Below, in pieces: positions 33,406 to 45,122 of a stretch of 64,000 nt of DNA. The stretch comes from Dallia pectoralis. Taxonomy: Eukaryota > Chordata > Actinopteri > Esociformes > Umbridae. The position numbers were made by a program, and so were the translations under genes. The notes beneath the pieces are model-generated. The model was not told the DNA's origin. It saw nothing but the letters and a program-made list of their open reading frames with translations, and ran no database searches. The stretch lies in assembly GCA_029465975.1 (NCBI GenBank), contig CM055730.1:20522759-20586758 (forward strand), written 5' to 3'. Each line of letters starts with the position of its first letter. Positions within the stretch are counted from its first letter, which is position 1.

Positions 33406-33736
33406 GTTAGATGAAAGCTTTTTCACATTAGCTATCGCTATTTTGTTTTGATTTACTCACAAACAAAGATGTGTTTTTTGATTTACCCAAATGTTCTTAA
33501 TGTAGTCACAACATTGTGTTTTCTTTGTGACTACTAAAACACCTGAACCAATAGCCCTTAGTCTACTGACCAACCATGTTCACACACCTATCATTAAACT
33601 GTCCACACAGTATAACCAGTCAATCCTAGTGTGCTGACTGGCTGGGGTGTGTAGGGTGGGCGTGTGTGGGTGGGGTTAGATGGGGTTAGGGCGGGGTCTC
33701 GTAACAGTTACTCAGTAGGCCCAGGATGCCACCAGC

Positions 33737-35620
33737 TGGATGTGTATTTCACATGTATGTCTGGTTTGGATGTAGTGGTAGCGGATGTGTATTTCACATG
33801 TATGTCTGGTTTGGATGTATTGGTAGCGGATGTGTATTTCACATGTATGTCTGGTTTGGATGTAGTGGTAGTGGAAGTGTAGTTCACATGTATGTCTGGT
33901 TTGGATGTAGTGGTAGTGAAAGTGTATTTCACATTTATGTCTGTTTGGATGTAGTGGTAGTGGATGTGTATTTCACATGTATGTCTGGTTTGGATGTAGT
34001 GGTAGCGGATGTGTATTTCACATGTACGTCTGGTTTGGATGTAGTGGAAGCGGATGTGTATTTCACATGTATGTCTGTTTGGATGTAGTGGTAGTGGATG
34101 TGTAGTTCACATGTATGCCTGGTTTGGATGTAGTGGTAGTGGATGTGTATTTCACATGTATGTCTGGTTTGGATGTAGTGGATGTGTATTTCACATGTAT
34201 GTCTGGTTTGGATGTAGTGGATGTGTATTTCACATGTATGTCTGGTTTGGATGTAGTGGATGTGTGTTTCACATGTATGTCTGGTTTGGATGTAGTGGTA
34301 GTGGATGTGTATTTCACATGTATGTCTGGTTTACATGTAGTGGATGTGGATGTGTATTTCACATGTATGTCTGGTTTGGATGTAGTGGTAGTGGAAGTGT
34401 ATTTCACATGTATGTCTGGTTTACATGTAGTGGATGTGTATTTCACATGTATGTCTGGTTTGGATGTAGTGGATGTTATTTCACATGTATGTCTGGTTTG
34501 TAGTGGATGTGGAAGTGTATTCACATGTATGTCTGGTTTGGATGTAGTGGTAGTGGATGTATTTCACATGTATGTCTGGTTTGGATGTAGTGGTAGTGGA
34601 TGTGTATTTCACATGTATGTCTGGTTTGGATGTAGTGGTAGTGGATGTGTATTTCACATGTATGTCTGGTTTGGATGTAGTGGATGTGTATTTCACATGT
34701 ATGTCTGGTTTGGATGTAGTGGTAGTGGATGTGTATTTCACATGTATGTCTGTTTGGATGTAGTGGTAGTGGATGTGTAGTTCACATGTATGTCTGGTTT
34801 GGATGTAGTGGTAGTGGATGTGTATTTCACATGTATGTCTGGTTTGGATGTAGTGGATGTGTATTTCACATGTATGTCTGGTTTGGATGTGTATTTCACA
34901 TGTATGTCTTGTTTGGATGTAGTGGTAGTGGATGTGTATTTCACATGTATGTCTGGTTTAGATGTAGTGGTAGCGGATGTGTATTTCACATGTATGTCTG
35001 GTTTGGATGTAGTGGTAGTGGATGTGTATTTCACATGTATGTCTGGTTTGGATGTAGTGGTAGTGGATGTGTATTTCACATGTATGACTGGTTTGGATGT
35101 AGTGGTAGTGGATGTGTATTTCACATATATGTCTGGTTTGGATGTAGTGGTAGTGGATGTGTTTTTCACATGTATGTCTGGTTTTGGATGAAGTGGTACT
35201 GGATGTGTATTTCACATGTATGTCTGGTTTGGATGTAGTGGATGTGTATTTCACACGTATGTCTGGTTTGGATGTAGTGGTAGTGGATGTGTATTTCACA
35301 TGTATGTCTGGTTTGGATGTAGTGGTAGCGGCTGTGTATTTCACATGTATGTCTGTTTGGATGTAGTGGTAGCGGATGTGTATTTCACATGTATGTCTGG
35401 TTTGGATGTAGTGGTAGCGGATGTGTATTTCACATGTATGTCTGGTTTGGATGTAGTGGTAGTCGATGTGTATTTCACATGTATGTCTGGTTTGGATGTA
35501 GTAGATGTGTATTTCACATGTATTTCTGGTTTGGATGTAGTGGTAGTGGATGTGTATTTCACATTTATGTCTGGTTTGGATGTAGTGGTAGTGGATGTGT
35601 ATTTCACATGTATGTCTGTT
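33737..35620 (+). repeat. 45/36-bp minisatellite in intron 14
   Basis: About 45 units containing gtgtatttcacatgtatgtc and tggtttggatgtagtggtag. Shorter units lack the ggtagt part. Every phase is open in many units on both strands, giving several overlapping frames of 60-220 codons, all artefacts. No terminal inverted repeats are seen. Confidence 0.95.
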
Positions 35621-35689
35621 TGTTTTTATTCATTTCCACATGCCTGACTTTTTTCTAATGCAGTGACTGTGGAGCTTCGATACGATCCT

Positions 35690-36736
35690 GCATCCGGTTT
35701 CTGATTACAAAAACCTGTTGCAAATCATGTCAGAACTTCTTACACATTTAATGTGACCTTTAACAGGAACAATACTAATGAAATACAAACTGAAATCTTT
35801 GTAGGGGAAAAAAAAAAAAAAAAAACTTACAATAACCTGGTTGCATAAGTGTACACACCCTTAAACAAATACTTTATTGAAGCACCTTTTGATTTTATTA
35901 CAGCAATCTTGACTTGGAAATATTTGCCCACTCTTCTTTGCAAAAATGCTCCAAATCTGTCAGATTGCGAGGACATCTCCTGTGCACAGTCCTCTTCAGA
36001 TCACCCCACAGATGTTCAATTGGATTCAGTTCTGGGCTCTGGCTGGGCCATTCCAAAATGTTGATCTTCTTCAGCCAGTAAAGCCATGCTTTTTGTGGAT
36101 TTGGATGTGTGTGTTGTGTCGCTGTCGTGCTGAAAGGTGAACTTCCAGTACATTTTCAGCCTTCTAACGGAAGCCTCAAGGTTTTGTGCCAAAATTGCCT
36201 TGTATTTGGAACTATTCATAATTCCCTCCACCCTGACTAAAGCCCCGGTTCCAGCGGAAGAAAAACAGCCCCAAACCATGATGCTACCACCACCATGCTT
36301 CACTGTGGGTATGGTGTCATTTGGGTCATGTGCAGTGTTGTTTTTTTGCCAAACATACTTTTAGATTTATGGCCAGAAAAACTTGGTTTCATCAGACCAT
36401 TCTCCTGACTGATATCTTACAACAATGAGATCACTCTGATGCTTTGGAAGCTCTCTGCGGACCATGGCTTTTGCTCTGAAATACTAAGAAAATGTCAGGA
36501 GAATCCTACTGGAACAGCTGACCTTTATTTGTTATTAATCAGAGTAACTTTAAATGATGGCAGGTGTGTAATGACGTCTATTTAACATGAGTTTGAATGT
36601 GATTGGTTAATTCTGAACACAGCCACATCCCCAGTTACAACAGGGTGTGCACACTTATGCAACCAGGCTATTTATTTATTTTTTCAATTGAATCACCTTA
36701 TAGGTCACATCAAAGGTGGAAAAAATCCACTGTACA
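35690..36736 (-). mobile_element. Tc1-like transposon, internally deleted
   Basis: Inverted motifs tggttgcataagtgtacaca (35839 onward) and gtgtgcacacttatgcaacca (36644-36665), with longer degenerate arms ending ccactgta near 36736. A minus-strand transposase fragment (36016-36303) reads MKHGGGSIMVWGCFSSAGTG and continues to TFQHDSD, part of the Tc1 DDE core. Sequence jumps at about 36398 from a cagaccat block to a tcctgactgat block that lie far apart in the complete family as I recall it, so the middle of the gene is missing. Non-autonomous. The right end is about 90 bp before exon 15. Confidence 0.85.
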
Positions 36737-36824
36737 TCCCGGCAACATGTCTCCTCGTGTGACACAGAAAACCGATCTTCCCTCACTAAACATGTTCTCT
36801 CTCTGTGTGTCTCCGGCCCCTCAG

Positions 36825-36965
36825 ACATCGACGAGTGTTTGGATGCGTCTAACTGTGTGGGGGGCCTGTGTGCGAACACACAGGGCTCCTACACGTGTCT
36901 GTGTGACCCCCCCCTGCTTCTGGACAGTAACACCAAGAACTGCGTGAACGAATCCGACTTAATAG
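36825..36965 (+). CDS. ltbp1: ltbp1 exon 15: cbEGF domain before the last TB
   Basis: A 141-nt phase 1-1 exon encoding DIDECLDASNCVGGLC, CANTQGSYTCLC, then DPPLLLDSNTKNC and a linker NESDLI. Human LTBP1 has DMDECQDPSSCIDGQC with a PMVLD tail. Acceptor cccctcag|AC; donor ATAG|gtgagc. An N-E-S sequon is present in the linker. Confidence 0.96.
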
Positions 36966-37150
36966 GTGAGCCCCCTCAGGAGAGGAAAACGACAACACCG
37001 AACAAACACGCATGCTCTCCTAATCTATGTTCTTTGGGAGACGCGGATTATTAAACCCCCCCCCACCACCACCACCACCCCGGCCATCCGTGGAGTGCCC
37101 TTTGCAGTCAGATAATAATAGTGATCGAGATGAGTGACTGTCTGTTGCAG

Positions 37151-37321
37151 GGGAACACGTAGGGGACACGAACTACCAGCGTATCTGCTGGCGGAAGGTA
37201 ACCCAGAGTCTGGCCTGCTCCAGTCCTATGGACACCCGAAGGACCACGTATACAGAGTGCTGTTGTCTGTATGGAGAGGCCTGGGGTATGGAGTGTGCCC
37301 TGTGCCCGCCGAAAACCTCCG
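37151..37321 (+). CDS. ltbp1: ltbp1 exon 16: C-terminal TB / 8-Cys domain, first seven cysteines
   Basis: A 171-nt phase 1-1 exon encoding TNYQRICWRKVTQSLAC, then TTYTECCCLYGEAWGM and ECALCPPKTS. This is the last TB domain, in the C-terminal region that in mammals contacts fibrillin microfibrils. TTYTECCCLYGEAWGM is identical to human LTBP1 as I recall it. Acceptor gttgcag|GG; donor TCCG|gtacgg is weaker than consensus. Confidence 0.96.
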
Positions 37322-37445
37322 GTACGGAAACTATTTCCCTGTCTATTATTGTTAATTATAAACCTGTGAATCAGACGCTGTGTGCAGGTTGTCAGATGTA
37401 CCTGGGGCATGAACTATTAGACCGGTTGAACAAAGTCACAGTCAC

Positions 37446-37650
37446 TTTCCGTCTACATTCAATGCACGCTAGTGTATTTCAATGTTTCCAATTGAATATA
37501 CTACACTTATAGTTATATTGTATATTGTTTTTATATATTGTTCTTTTTATTTTTCTTAAATTATTTCTGCATTTATGGTCATTTCACAATAGTTTTTGGT
37601 TCAGAATGACACTATGTTATTATGGGCATTTGACAATTAAAAGACTTTGA
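37446..37650 (+). mobile_element. LINE 3' tail fragment
   Basis: Starts ctacattcaatgcacgctag and ends gacaattaaaagactttgac, resembling 12015-12300 downstream of the L2-like element. Only the 3' untranslated tail is present. Confidence 0.6.
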
Positions 37651-38350
37651 CTTTGTTACAATGTAAAGTAGTGAGTGTACAGCTTGTATAACAGTGTACA
37701 ATTGCTGTCCTCTCATAATAACTCAACACACAGCAATTAATGTCTAAACCGCTGGCAACAAAAGTGAGTACACCCCTAAGTGAAAATGTCCAAATTGGTC
37801 CCAAAGTGTCAATATTTTGTGTGGCCACTATTATTTTCCAGCACTGCTTTAATCCTCTTGGGCATGGAGTTCACCAGAGCTTCACAGGTTGCTACTGGAG
37901 TACTTTTTCACTCCTCCATGACGACATCACGGAGCTGGTGGATGTTAAAGACATTACGCTCCTCCACCTTCCATTTGAGGATGTCCGACAGATGCTCAAT
38001 CAGATTTATGTCTGAAGACATGCTTGGCCAGTCCATCACCTTTACCCTAAGCTTCTTTAGCAATGTAGTGGTCATCATGGAGGTGTGTTTGGGGTCGTTA
38101 TCATGTTGGAATACTGCCCTGCGGCCCAGTCTCTGAAGGGAGGGGTTTATGCTCTGTTTCAGTATGTCACAGTACATGTTGGCATTCATGGCTCTCACGC
38201 AGCCCCAGACCATGACACTCCCACCACCATGGTTCCAGTAATCCATGTCTTTAGTCTGCTTGTATTCAGCAAACTGTTTGCAGTGCAACATCTTTAGTAG
38301 AGGCTTCCTTCTGGGATGAGCTGTACACTCACTACTTTACTACACTTTTG
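37650..38350 (-). mobile_element. Tc1-like transposon, second family, internally deleted
   Basis: Inverted ends gtaaagtagtgagtgtacagc (37662 onward) and gctgtacactcactactttac (38320-38340). A minus-strand frame (38291 to 37908) carries NHGGGSVMVWGC, AVFQHDNDPKHTS and a C-terminal IEHLSDILKW block, typical of the C-terminal half of a Tc1 transposase. The N-terminal DNA-binding part is absent, so the copy is inactive. It also has the internal motif ggcaacaaaagtgagtacac of this family. Confidence 0.85.
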
Positions 38351-39792
38351 TGATGTACTTTAATTTACTGTGCGGTTTGTCTTGGTAATAAGGTAGTTTG
38401 TGGTATTGGGCCCATCTACCACCGTGTAGGGCTGTATTTAGGACCCCTGTATAATCTCAAAATACAGCCCCTACCTGCTGCCATGTACACACACCCTTGT
38501 TCCTTATTGCTTAGCTATGAAGAGACCAACTTTAAGGTCAGAGCTTCTTCATCCAGTACCGTGTGAGGTACATTCTAGGACCTCCATACAGCAGACTGTA
38601 TTTCAGCTGGTTTCGGAGTGATGTTGCCCAGTGCTTGAGCCAGATCAGGAGGGGTCAGGACATCTCAGACTGCGCTGCCAGGGCTGAGGGCTGTGGTGTA
38701 CATTATGGGACCTGTGGACTGGAGCATGCTGGGAGTGTCCTCAGAGACCACCGCTATTTCAAACCACTGCAGGCTGGAACTTGTTTTGTCGGGGAGGGAG
38801 TGATTCTCCAGCAGTTTGACATGGAATTTGTTGCTTCATGTGAGAGTGATGTTGAACCGATGGTTCAGTGTGTGTGCATTTGATAAAACCCAACGGCTTG
38901 CTTTGAGCTCTCCAGGAACATAGCATTGTGACAATGCCCTACAGCTGCCTTTCATTTGGGTCGCATGCTGTTTTTAAACAGCAGTTTTGGCTTATCTTGC
39001 TTCATGTCCCTGAGAAACAATGACAGGATCCAGAGGTCATTGTTACATTAACAGGTTTTTTCCAGAAAATTCAGAGAACACCTAATTAGGCTTTCAACCA
39101 GTTTTTGCGCTAACTTCTCACTCAGAGCCAGGTGTGTAAGGTGTGTAAACTCAACCCCTGCTCTCCATGACCAGGCCAGAACACACACTCATTTGTTCTC
39201 ATCAGGCCCATCTAGAATGTTCTGCGCTCCGTCTCTGATTGGTTTCCTGCGTAGACGTTCTTGTGGGAGCAGGCAGAGTCGGGCAGGTGCGCGGGATTAG
39301 CAGGGGACCGTAGAGAATGACTGGCCGTGATGTGCGGATGAAAGGCTCTGGGTTAGGTTCCCACAGTCCTGTAACCAATGAGGTGAGAGCCCAGAGCAGG
39401 TGCTGTCCTGTGGTGAGATCCTGTTCAGAAGGGAAGTAGGTTTCCAGTCACAAGCTGTGTATTCAGCTCAGTTCAGTGAAATATCTCCTGTCTACTAAGT
39501 GATGAGGCCAATGGAATTTCTTAGAAGAACCCTTTTGACGTGTTGATGTAAGAGCCGGTTCTTCAAAATCCCAGAAAAATCATAGAAATGTAATGTATTA
39601 TCAAATATGAATTTTGGTCTCCATTATGTATTCCTCAAATAACAAGTCAAATGTCATGTGTTCTATCTATGGTCAGAAAGCTGCATCTACGTCTCTCTTA
39701 TCTCCGTCTTTGTTTCAGATAGATGTATGTCTCTCAGTCTCGCTATCTCTCTTTCCTCAGTCTCTGACTCTTTTGTCTTATTTCTTTCACAG
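38351..39792. other. intron 16, distal part
   Basis: No element or exon recognised beyond the T/C-rich acceptor tract before 39793. The 106-codon frame at 38563 has no family resemblance. Confidence 0.5.
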
Positions 39793-39957
39793 AGGACTAC
39801 GCCTCCATGTGTAATCTCCCCGTGAGTGAAAGACCAGGGCGTCCGTATGGTCGCGATGCCCTCGTGGCTAGCCCTGTCCATGAGTATGACGTCGGTTTTG
39901 ATTATGAGCCTGGCCATGACCAGCCCGGTGGCCAGTATGAGTACGAAGACGAGGAGA
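39793..39957 (+). CDS. ltbp1: ltbp1 exon 17: eighth TB cysteine and acidic Tyr-rich linker
   Basis: A 165-nt phase 1-1 exon encoding EDYASMCNLP (last cysteine of the C-terminal TB), then RPYGRDALV, conserved with human PYGRDALV, then a Tyr/Asp/Glu-rich linker with HEYDVGFDYEPG and QYEYEDEE. The donor GAGA|gtaagt gives Asn at the split codon. The acidic tyrosines fit a tyrosine sulfation context for a secreted protein; this is inference. Confidence 0.93.
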
Positions 39958-40279
39958 GTAAGTAACACACTAATAATGAATGGCAGTCAGCCAGACAGAG
40001 AGGGGAGGCAGTGGCTGCCTGTTATCTCAATTATGGCTCTTTGCTGCCATCGTGTGGTGAAGTGAACTAGTACATGCCATGGTATAAAACACAGTATGTG
40101 TACGTAGGCAGAAATAAAAGTTATAATGTTTGTATTTTCCGTGTTTTTCAAGATCATAAAGGTCTTATCAAATATATTGATAATATGTTTATCTCATCAT
40201 GTTATCAAAATTTGGCGCAATTTTTTTAATTTAAACATTTTGGTCATTACATTATGTGGGTGTGGGTTTTTAATGAACA

Positions 40280-40590
40280 TTTTAAACCAGACAGAGCATG
40301 TATTTAAACCAGACAGAGCATGTATTTAAACCAGACAGAGCATGTATTTAAACCAGACAGAGCATGTATTTAAACCAGACAGAGCATGTATTTAAACCAG
40401 ACAGAGCATGTATTTAAACCAGACAGAGCATGTATTTAAACCAGACAGAGCATGTATTTAAACCAGACAGAGCATGTATTTAAACCAGACAGAGCATGTA
40501 TTTAAACCAGACAGAGCATGTATTTAAACCAGACAGAGCATGTATTTAAACCAGACAGAGCATGTATTTAAACCAGACAGAGCATGTATT
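40280..40590 (+). repeat. 22-bp minisatellite in intron 17
   Basis: About 14 nearly identical copies of accagacagagcatgtattt plus aa, ending about 100 bp before exon 18. High identity suggests recent expansion. Confidence 0.96.
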
Positions 40591-40696
40591 TTTTTAGTCA
40601 CAACGTCCGTAAGTCATCCATTGAAGACGTCAGATTGCTCCTTTTAGGAAATAACCACATCACTGTTATGCCTGCTCCCCTTCCTCCACCCTGCAG

Positions 40697-40846
40697 ATCC
40701 ATTCAATGCTTTTGAGGGCCTGAGAGCAGAAGAGTGTGGCGTTTTGAACGGCTGTGAGAACGGCCGCTGTGTGCGGGTACAGGAGGGATACACATGTGAC
40801 TGCTTCGATGGCTACACACTTGACATGTCCCGCATGGCGTGTGTCG
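40697..40846 (+). CDS. ltbp1: ltbp1 exon 18: EGF domain
   Basis: A 150-nt phase 1-1 exon encoding NPFNAFEGLRAEECGVLN, then GCENGRCVRVQEGYTCDC and FDGYTLDMSRMACV. It lacks the D-x-D-E-C start, as does the human domain (AEECGILNGC). The stretch ENGRCVRVQEGYTCDCFDGY is identical to human LTBP1 from memory. Acceptor ccctgcag|AT; donor GTCG|gtaaga. Confidence 0.97.
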
Positions 40847-41319
40847 GTAAGAGAATTGTCACTTTCCTCCTCAAACCTCTACCGTGGAATGATTTCATGT
40901 ATGTTTTGATGACATGTCAATATGTACAATAGAGCTTAAGGCATTTTTAAGCTCTGTTATGAGCTTCTTCACCAATCATTCATACAGATTCAGATACAGC
41001 ATATTAATACATACTACTTCCAATTGATGGCCAGTGATGAGCGGCATTCCAGTAAAAAACATTAACAAAAATAGTTGATCTGAACCGTGGATATTTTTGG
41101 CCACAAACGTTTAGAAGAATACGTTTAAATAAGAACACAAATTCACTCACATTTCCGTAAGCATCCGTCATTTGATGATATTGCTTGTTTGATCTGTGGA
41201 GTGCCTAATATAGAATAGAGTGTACAGTGCAGTGTACCGTGAATGTACAGTACAGACATGTTTATTAACTTTATCTTACACTCTAGATATAATGGAATAT
41301 CGATAAAGGTGTACAGAGT

Positions 41320-42030
41320 TTCATTATCAGCAACCGTCAGCCCTGTGTTCCAATGGCACTCTGACCAAAGTAGAAAGAAGAGTTACGAGATGCTGAAGGA
41401 GTGCTTGACTCCATCTGTTAAGCATGGTGGAGGAAATGTTTAGGGAGGGAGATTTGTACAGGGTGATGGTGTTCCTAAAGAAAGGCTATCACTCCATTTC
41501 ACAATGCCATACATGTGCTTAATTGGAGCCTTTTTTTCCTACAACAGGACAATGACCAAAAGTACAGCTTTTTGAAGTTTATTCTTTGGGTCTTTAAGTG
41601 GTCATCCTTGACTCCCTGTTTCGCTGGTGAGACAGGTTCAACTCCTCTCGTCATCCATGGGAAATGCCTGAGGATGCAAATTCAATGGGAGTTGTTATTC
41701 ATCACAAACCACCCTAAAAATACCTATTTCCACCGTTTGGTGATCATTTAGGAATGTGTTGAGCTGGAGTTTGCTAAATGTCATTATAACATTAGAACCA
41801 GGTTCTGATGGGTTGATGATGGCACCATTACCAGTTGTGTGTTTTTGTAAAGAGAGCCATGTCATCAATAAAACAACTTAATCGCTATTGTGAGGTATGG
41901 TGGTGCATCCACCACGTTGTGGGGCTGTTTTACTTACAAATGTCTTGCAGAGCCTCCAATTCTTGTAAAAGCATCCTTTTGGTCAGGGCTACCAATGCTT
42001 GTATCTGTGTTTGTATCTGTGCTGTATGAT
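41320..42030 (+). mobile_element. decayed Tc1-like transposase remnants in intron 18
   Basis: Fragments in + orientation: LTPSVKHGGGNV followed by a stop (41406-41443), a FLQQDNDQKYS-type block (41536-41570) matching the FQQDNDPKHS motif of Tc1 transposases, and a second HGGG-like block YGGASTTLWGCF (41896-41931). The two HGGG-like blocks suggest two nested or fused relics. Many stops and frameshifts. Confidence 0.7.
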
Positions 42031-42277
42031 ATTGAATTAGATAGTGAATGCAGACTCTTCGTTACAGTGATATTTGTCATAAAAACCTCAATCTCTTGTC
42101 TGCCCTCTGTGTCACGCAACAGTGTCAGGTTTAAAATAAATGCTAAGAATTTGACCAAATCAAATGCTTGCAAATTGCATATTCAGTACAGTATCTGTCT
42201 GTGATTATACTCTCTCTACGTATTCATTGCTGTCTCTACTCACATGATACCTCTAACCTTTAACCTGTCTCACACAG

Positions 42278-42456
42278 ATGTGAACGAATGTTCAGAGCTC
42301 AACAACCGGATGTCTCTCTGCAAGAACGCCAAATGTATAAACACGCAAGGTTCCTACAAGTGTGTTTGTCTGCCGGGATACACCCCTTCTGAACAGCCTA
42401 ACTACTGCGTGGCCGAGGAGCAGGGCACAGCAACAGCAGGCACACAGAGGCAGTGA
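42278..42456 (+). CDS. ltbp1: ltbp1 exon 19: last cbEGF domain and C-terminus with stop
   Basis: Encodes DVNECSELNNRMSLCKNAKC, CINTQGSYKCVC, LPGYTPSEQPNYC and a short Thr/Ala/Gln tail ending TQRQ, with TGA at 42454-42456. Human LTBP1 ends with the same domain (NNRMSLCKNAKCIN, PNYC) and a different short tail. Acceptor cacacag|AT. Confidence 0.97.
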
Positions 42457-43433
42457 CCCACTACAGCCACCAGAGGGACACACCAAAACACAAACAAAAG
42501 TCACTTATTTAATCCAAGCCCATATACTCTGCACTGTATAAAAACACACTAAACAAACAGCCAAACTATAATTTACTTGAGATGAAGATCCAGTTTAACC
42601 ATGTGGTGCCTGTGTTGTGAGGTGAAGCACAGCATTGTATAAAATGTATGTTTGTTTTGTCAGTTTTTTGTAAGTTTGACTTTTTATATTAAAAGGAGTT
42701 CACGCACGCATAGTGGAGCGTTCACTCCCCTAATGCAAAGACAAACCCTATGAACTCTTACTGGGCGATAACCTTTTCTCTTCTACCCTACCCAGTCCAA
42801 AATGCCTTGTGTGTGGATATTTAATTCAGTGAGGCCAGCCATTTTTGCCTTCCCTGCTTCCTCACAGCCTCCCTTTTCTTCTTCCCTGTACGATGACTGC
42901 TTGTCTTGCCATGGATGGACGGCCATCTTATCTTTGCTCCATGGCGTCACACAGTATGCAGTATGCACATATTACTGTAATAGAATGTTGTTCATGTGAA
43001 TTCTTTGCAATAAGCTTTTTTAGATATTGTTTGGGTATTAATGTTAATTGAAAATACAAAACTACTTCTCTGTGTCTGGGACATTGAACAATAGCAGGAT
43101 TTTTTTTATGCATTATCTTGGGTTTTCTGATCTCTTGCCTGCCCTGTGGAGCAGTCATATTCCCTATGATTTTATTTGCTCTTTCTTGTGATATTGTTTT
43201 AGTCCTACAAAATAAAATAAAATGACGTTTTGCTTTCTTTATTTTCATACTTCAATGAAACATTTTTCTCAATTTTACTGCATTGTCTGAAAATCTTGCC
43301 GGGTTGCAAAGCTGCTATGGGCCAGCTGTTAATATTTTAACAGAAGAGTTGAAAAAAAACAGTTTATCTATTTGTAATTTAGCTCTTGTATGAATATTCA
43401 TATTACAATGTATATTTAACCTCTGGTAATAAA
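42457..43433 (+). other. ltbp1: ltbp1 3'UTR (extent uncertain)
   Basis: Non-coding, AT-rich sequence after the stop. It contains an ATTAAA at 42688 and AATAAA at 43211, 43216 and 43428. Which one is used cannot be read from the sequence. The open frames at 42783-43051 are not conserved with anything I recognise. Confidence 0.6.
43211..43221 (+). promoter_or_regulatory. candidate poly(A) signals (overlapping AATAAA)
   Basis: aataaaataaa gives two overlapping AATAAA hexamers, followed by a T-rich stretch from 43225. Alternatives are ATTAAA at 42688-42693 and AATAAA at 43428-43433. Confidence 0.45.
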
Positions 43434-44689
43434 TCACGATCTGGTGGTATTTATACTGGCTGGTATGTGACGGCACTTCTTAAAAGATCCCAAGATGAAT
43501 TCGCATTGTGACATGCCTGTAAGATGTATTCGCATTGTGACATCATGCCTGTATGTCATTAGATGACCTAATAACATAAACTAGAACACAATTGCCACAA
43601 TAATCGGATGGTGTTTACAACTTTGCTAACTATGAAAACTGTTTCTGTAATATGTTTCTAATGTTTGCATATATTAAATTAGAATTATATTCACATTGTC
43701 AATGTTCGTAATTTTGGTCGCAGCTTTCATTAGCCTGTTATTCGACACTTAACTTTACAATAACTGGTTAAATTAACAGTGTTACAGGTCAGAGGCAATT
43801 TTTGTTCTTGAATGTCTACTACCCCCTCTAGAATATGACGTGGAATGAAATTACATTGTCACAGCCCTTCTGGCCCCAATAACCTGCTGTTGCCTTCTAG
43901 TTGCTTCTAGATCTTGTTGATCTCAGCACATGTCACCCACCCACCCTCCCTCCCCATTGCCCCATTTTCCAGTGTCCTCACTCATTATTTTCCATTGACA
44001 CAGGCTGTGATAGACAGCAAAACACTTCACAGCTCCTCCGTGTATAGGCACTGAGTGACAGCTGAGGTTCAGTGATTGGATCTGATTACATCTTTTCTGT
44101 GGTGACTATGGCTCTTATCTAACCAACGGAAGGTCGCAGGGCCGGTAAAAAGGAAAACCACTGCCAGAGAATCACTATTTAGCGATACAGTTGCTCTTCG
44201 TCAACCCCAATGGGAATTTTCCCACAGTGGAAACCATTGACGGGGGATTCAAACAGCATTATACTCAGCTTAGCTGTTGTGGTGCCAAGCTTGACCGTAC
44301 ATTCTCACGAACAAAAGGATGCGGGCCATTAGGAATTCCTTATGTTAGGTCAATTGGAAGAGATTGAGCCACTCTGTCCTGTCGCCCATCTTTCACAAAT
44401 CTTTTGTACTGCAACAGTGAAACCGTGACGAGTTGCACCCTGTTCACTTCAGCACGTAATAGCGTGTAAATGATTTTTTTTTCAGTCATCTAGCTCTTTA
44501 TCTGTGTCATCACTTCCTACATAGATAACATAATGTTGTTTTACAGGGAATGGTTCCTCTTCTGGGTTTGGGATCTTGTTTGTTGTCAGTAGTTATGATT
44601 TAGATGGGTCAGCCAGTGGTCAGTGGGGAATTTTACTAATCATAATTGCAGCCCTCTCCCGCTAAAGCATGTCTCACTGGGTGAAGACC
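43434..44689. other. intergenic, proximal
   Basis: Nothing recognisable: no open frame of note and no repeats beyond a small duplication of gatgtattcgcattgtgaca-like words at 43490-43550. Confidence 0.5.
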
Positions 44690-44870
44690 TACACTACTGT
44701 TTAAAAGTCTGGTGACAATTAGTAATATCTTTGTTTTCCATGAAAAGATACATTAAATTAGTTTGAAGAGGGATTATAGTCATTTTTTATTTATTTAAAT
44801 TTAAATAACAATTATGTCATTCAAACTTTACTTTACTCAAATTATCCTACATTTGTCTAGTGTCTTATTC
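44690..44870 (-). mobile_element. Tc1-like terminal fragment
   Basis: Starts ctactgtttaaaagtctggt, includes tgttttccatgaaaa and cattcaaactttactttact, resembling the terminal region of a common fish Tc1 family whose ends read actaccgttcaaaagtttgg. Only the end is present. Assignment rests on recall. Confidence 0.55.
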
Positions 44871-44944
44871 ATTTTCCCATCTTAACCTGGTCTGTCTGAA
44901 ATATGACTTTTTATTTGCAACTCGTCCTAGAAGTCCAGCACTCA

Positions 44945-45122
44945 GTGTTTAGTTTCAGGTTGATGTTTACTCTGTGTTCAGCTTCAGGTTGATGTTTACT
45001 CTGTGTTCAGCTTGATGTTTACTCTGTGTTCAGTTTCAGGTTGATGTTTACTCTGTGTTTAGCTTGATGCTTACTCTGTGTTCAGCTTCAGCTTGATGTT
45101 TACTCTGTGTTCAGCTTCAGGA
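44945..45122 (+). repeat. ~29-bp minisatellite
   Basis: About six copies of a unit with gatgtttactctgtgttcag and cttcaggtt, some lacking the cttcaggtt part. Confidence 0.93.

Larger units (their letters stand above)
1..43433 (+). other. ltbp1: ltbp1 gene, 3' part (19 exons plus 3'UTR)
   Basis: Partial gene for latent TGF-beta binding protein 1, a secreted matrix glycoprotein that holds the latent TGF-beta complex and binds fibrillin microfibrils. I placed 19 exons by AG/GT boundaries, conserved phase 1 and cysteine spacing. They encode linker - 10 cbEGF - TB - 2 cbEGF - TB - 2 EGF. Assignment to LTBP1 rather than LTBP2/3/4 or fibrillin rests on stretches I recall from human LTBP1: EKTSPP and IAPTQ in the linker, CGPQG in exon 10, NECELL and CGEA in exon 11, KKECY and NLND with GWGDNCE in the TB domain, TTYTECCCLYGEAWGM in the last TB, PYGRDALV, ENGRCVRVQEGYTCDCFDGY, and NNRMSLCKNAKCIN at the C-terminus. 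The 5' half (signal peptide, first EGF, hybrid and first TB domains) lies upstream of the window. No exon contains a frameshift or stop, so the gene looks intact. The end coordinate is a candidate poly(A) signal, not a proven 3' end. Confidence 0.95.

Noticed and set aside
33664..35658. Many 60-220 codon frames on both strands
   Set aside because: Products of the 45/36-bp array; they overlap each other in different phases and have no start context or splice structure.
40280..40590. CRISPR-like array
   Set aside because: Direct 22-bp tandem repeats with no spacers, in a vertebrate intron.
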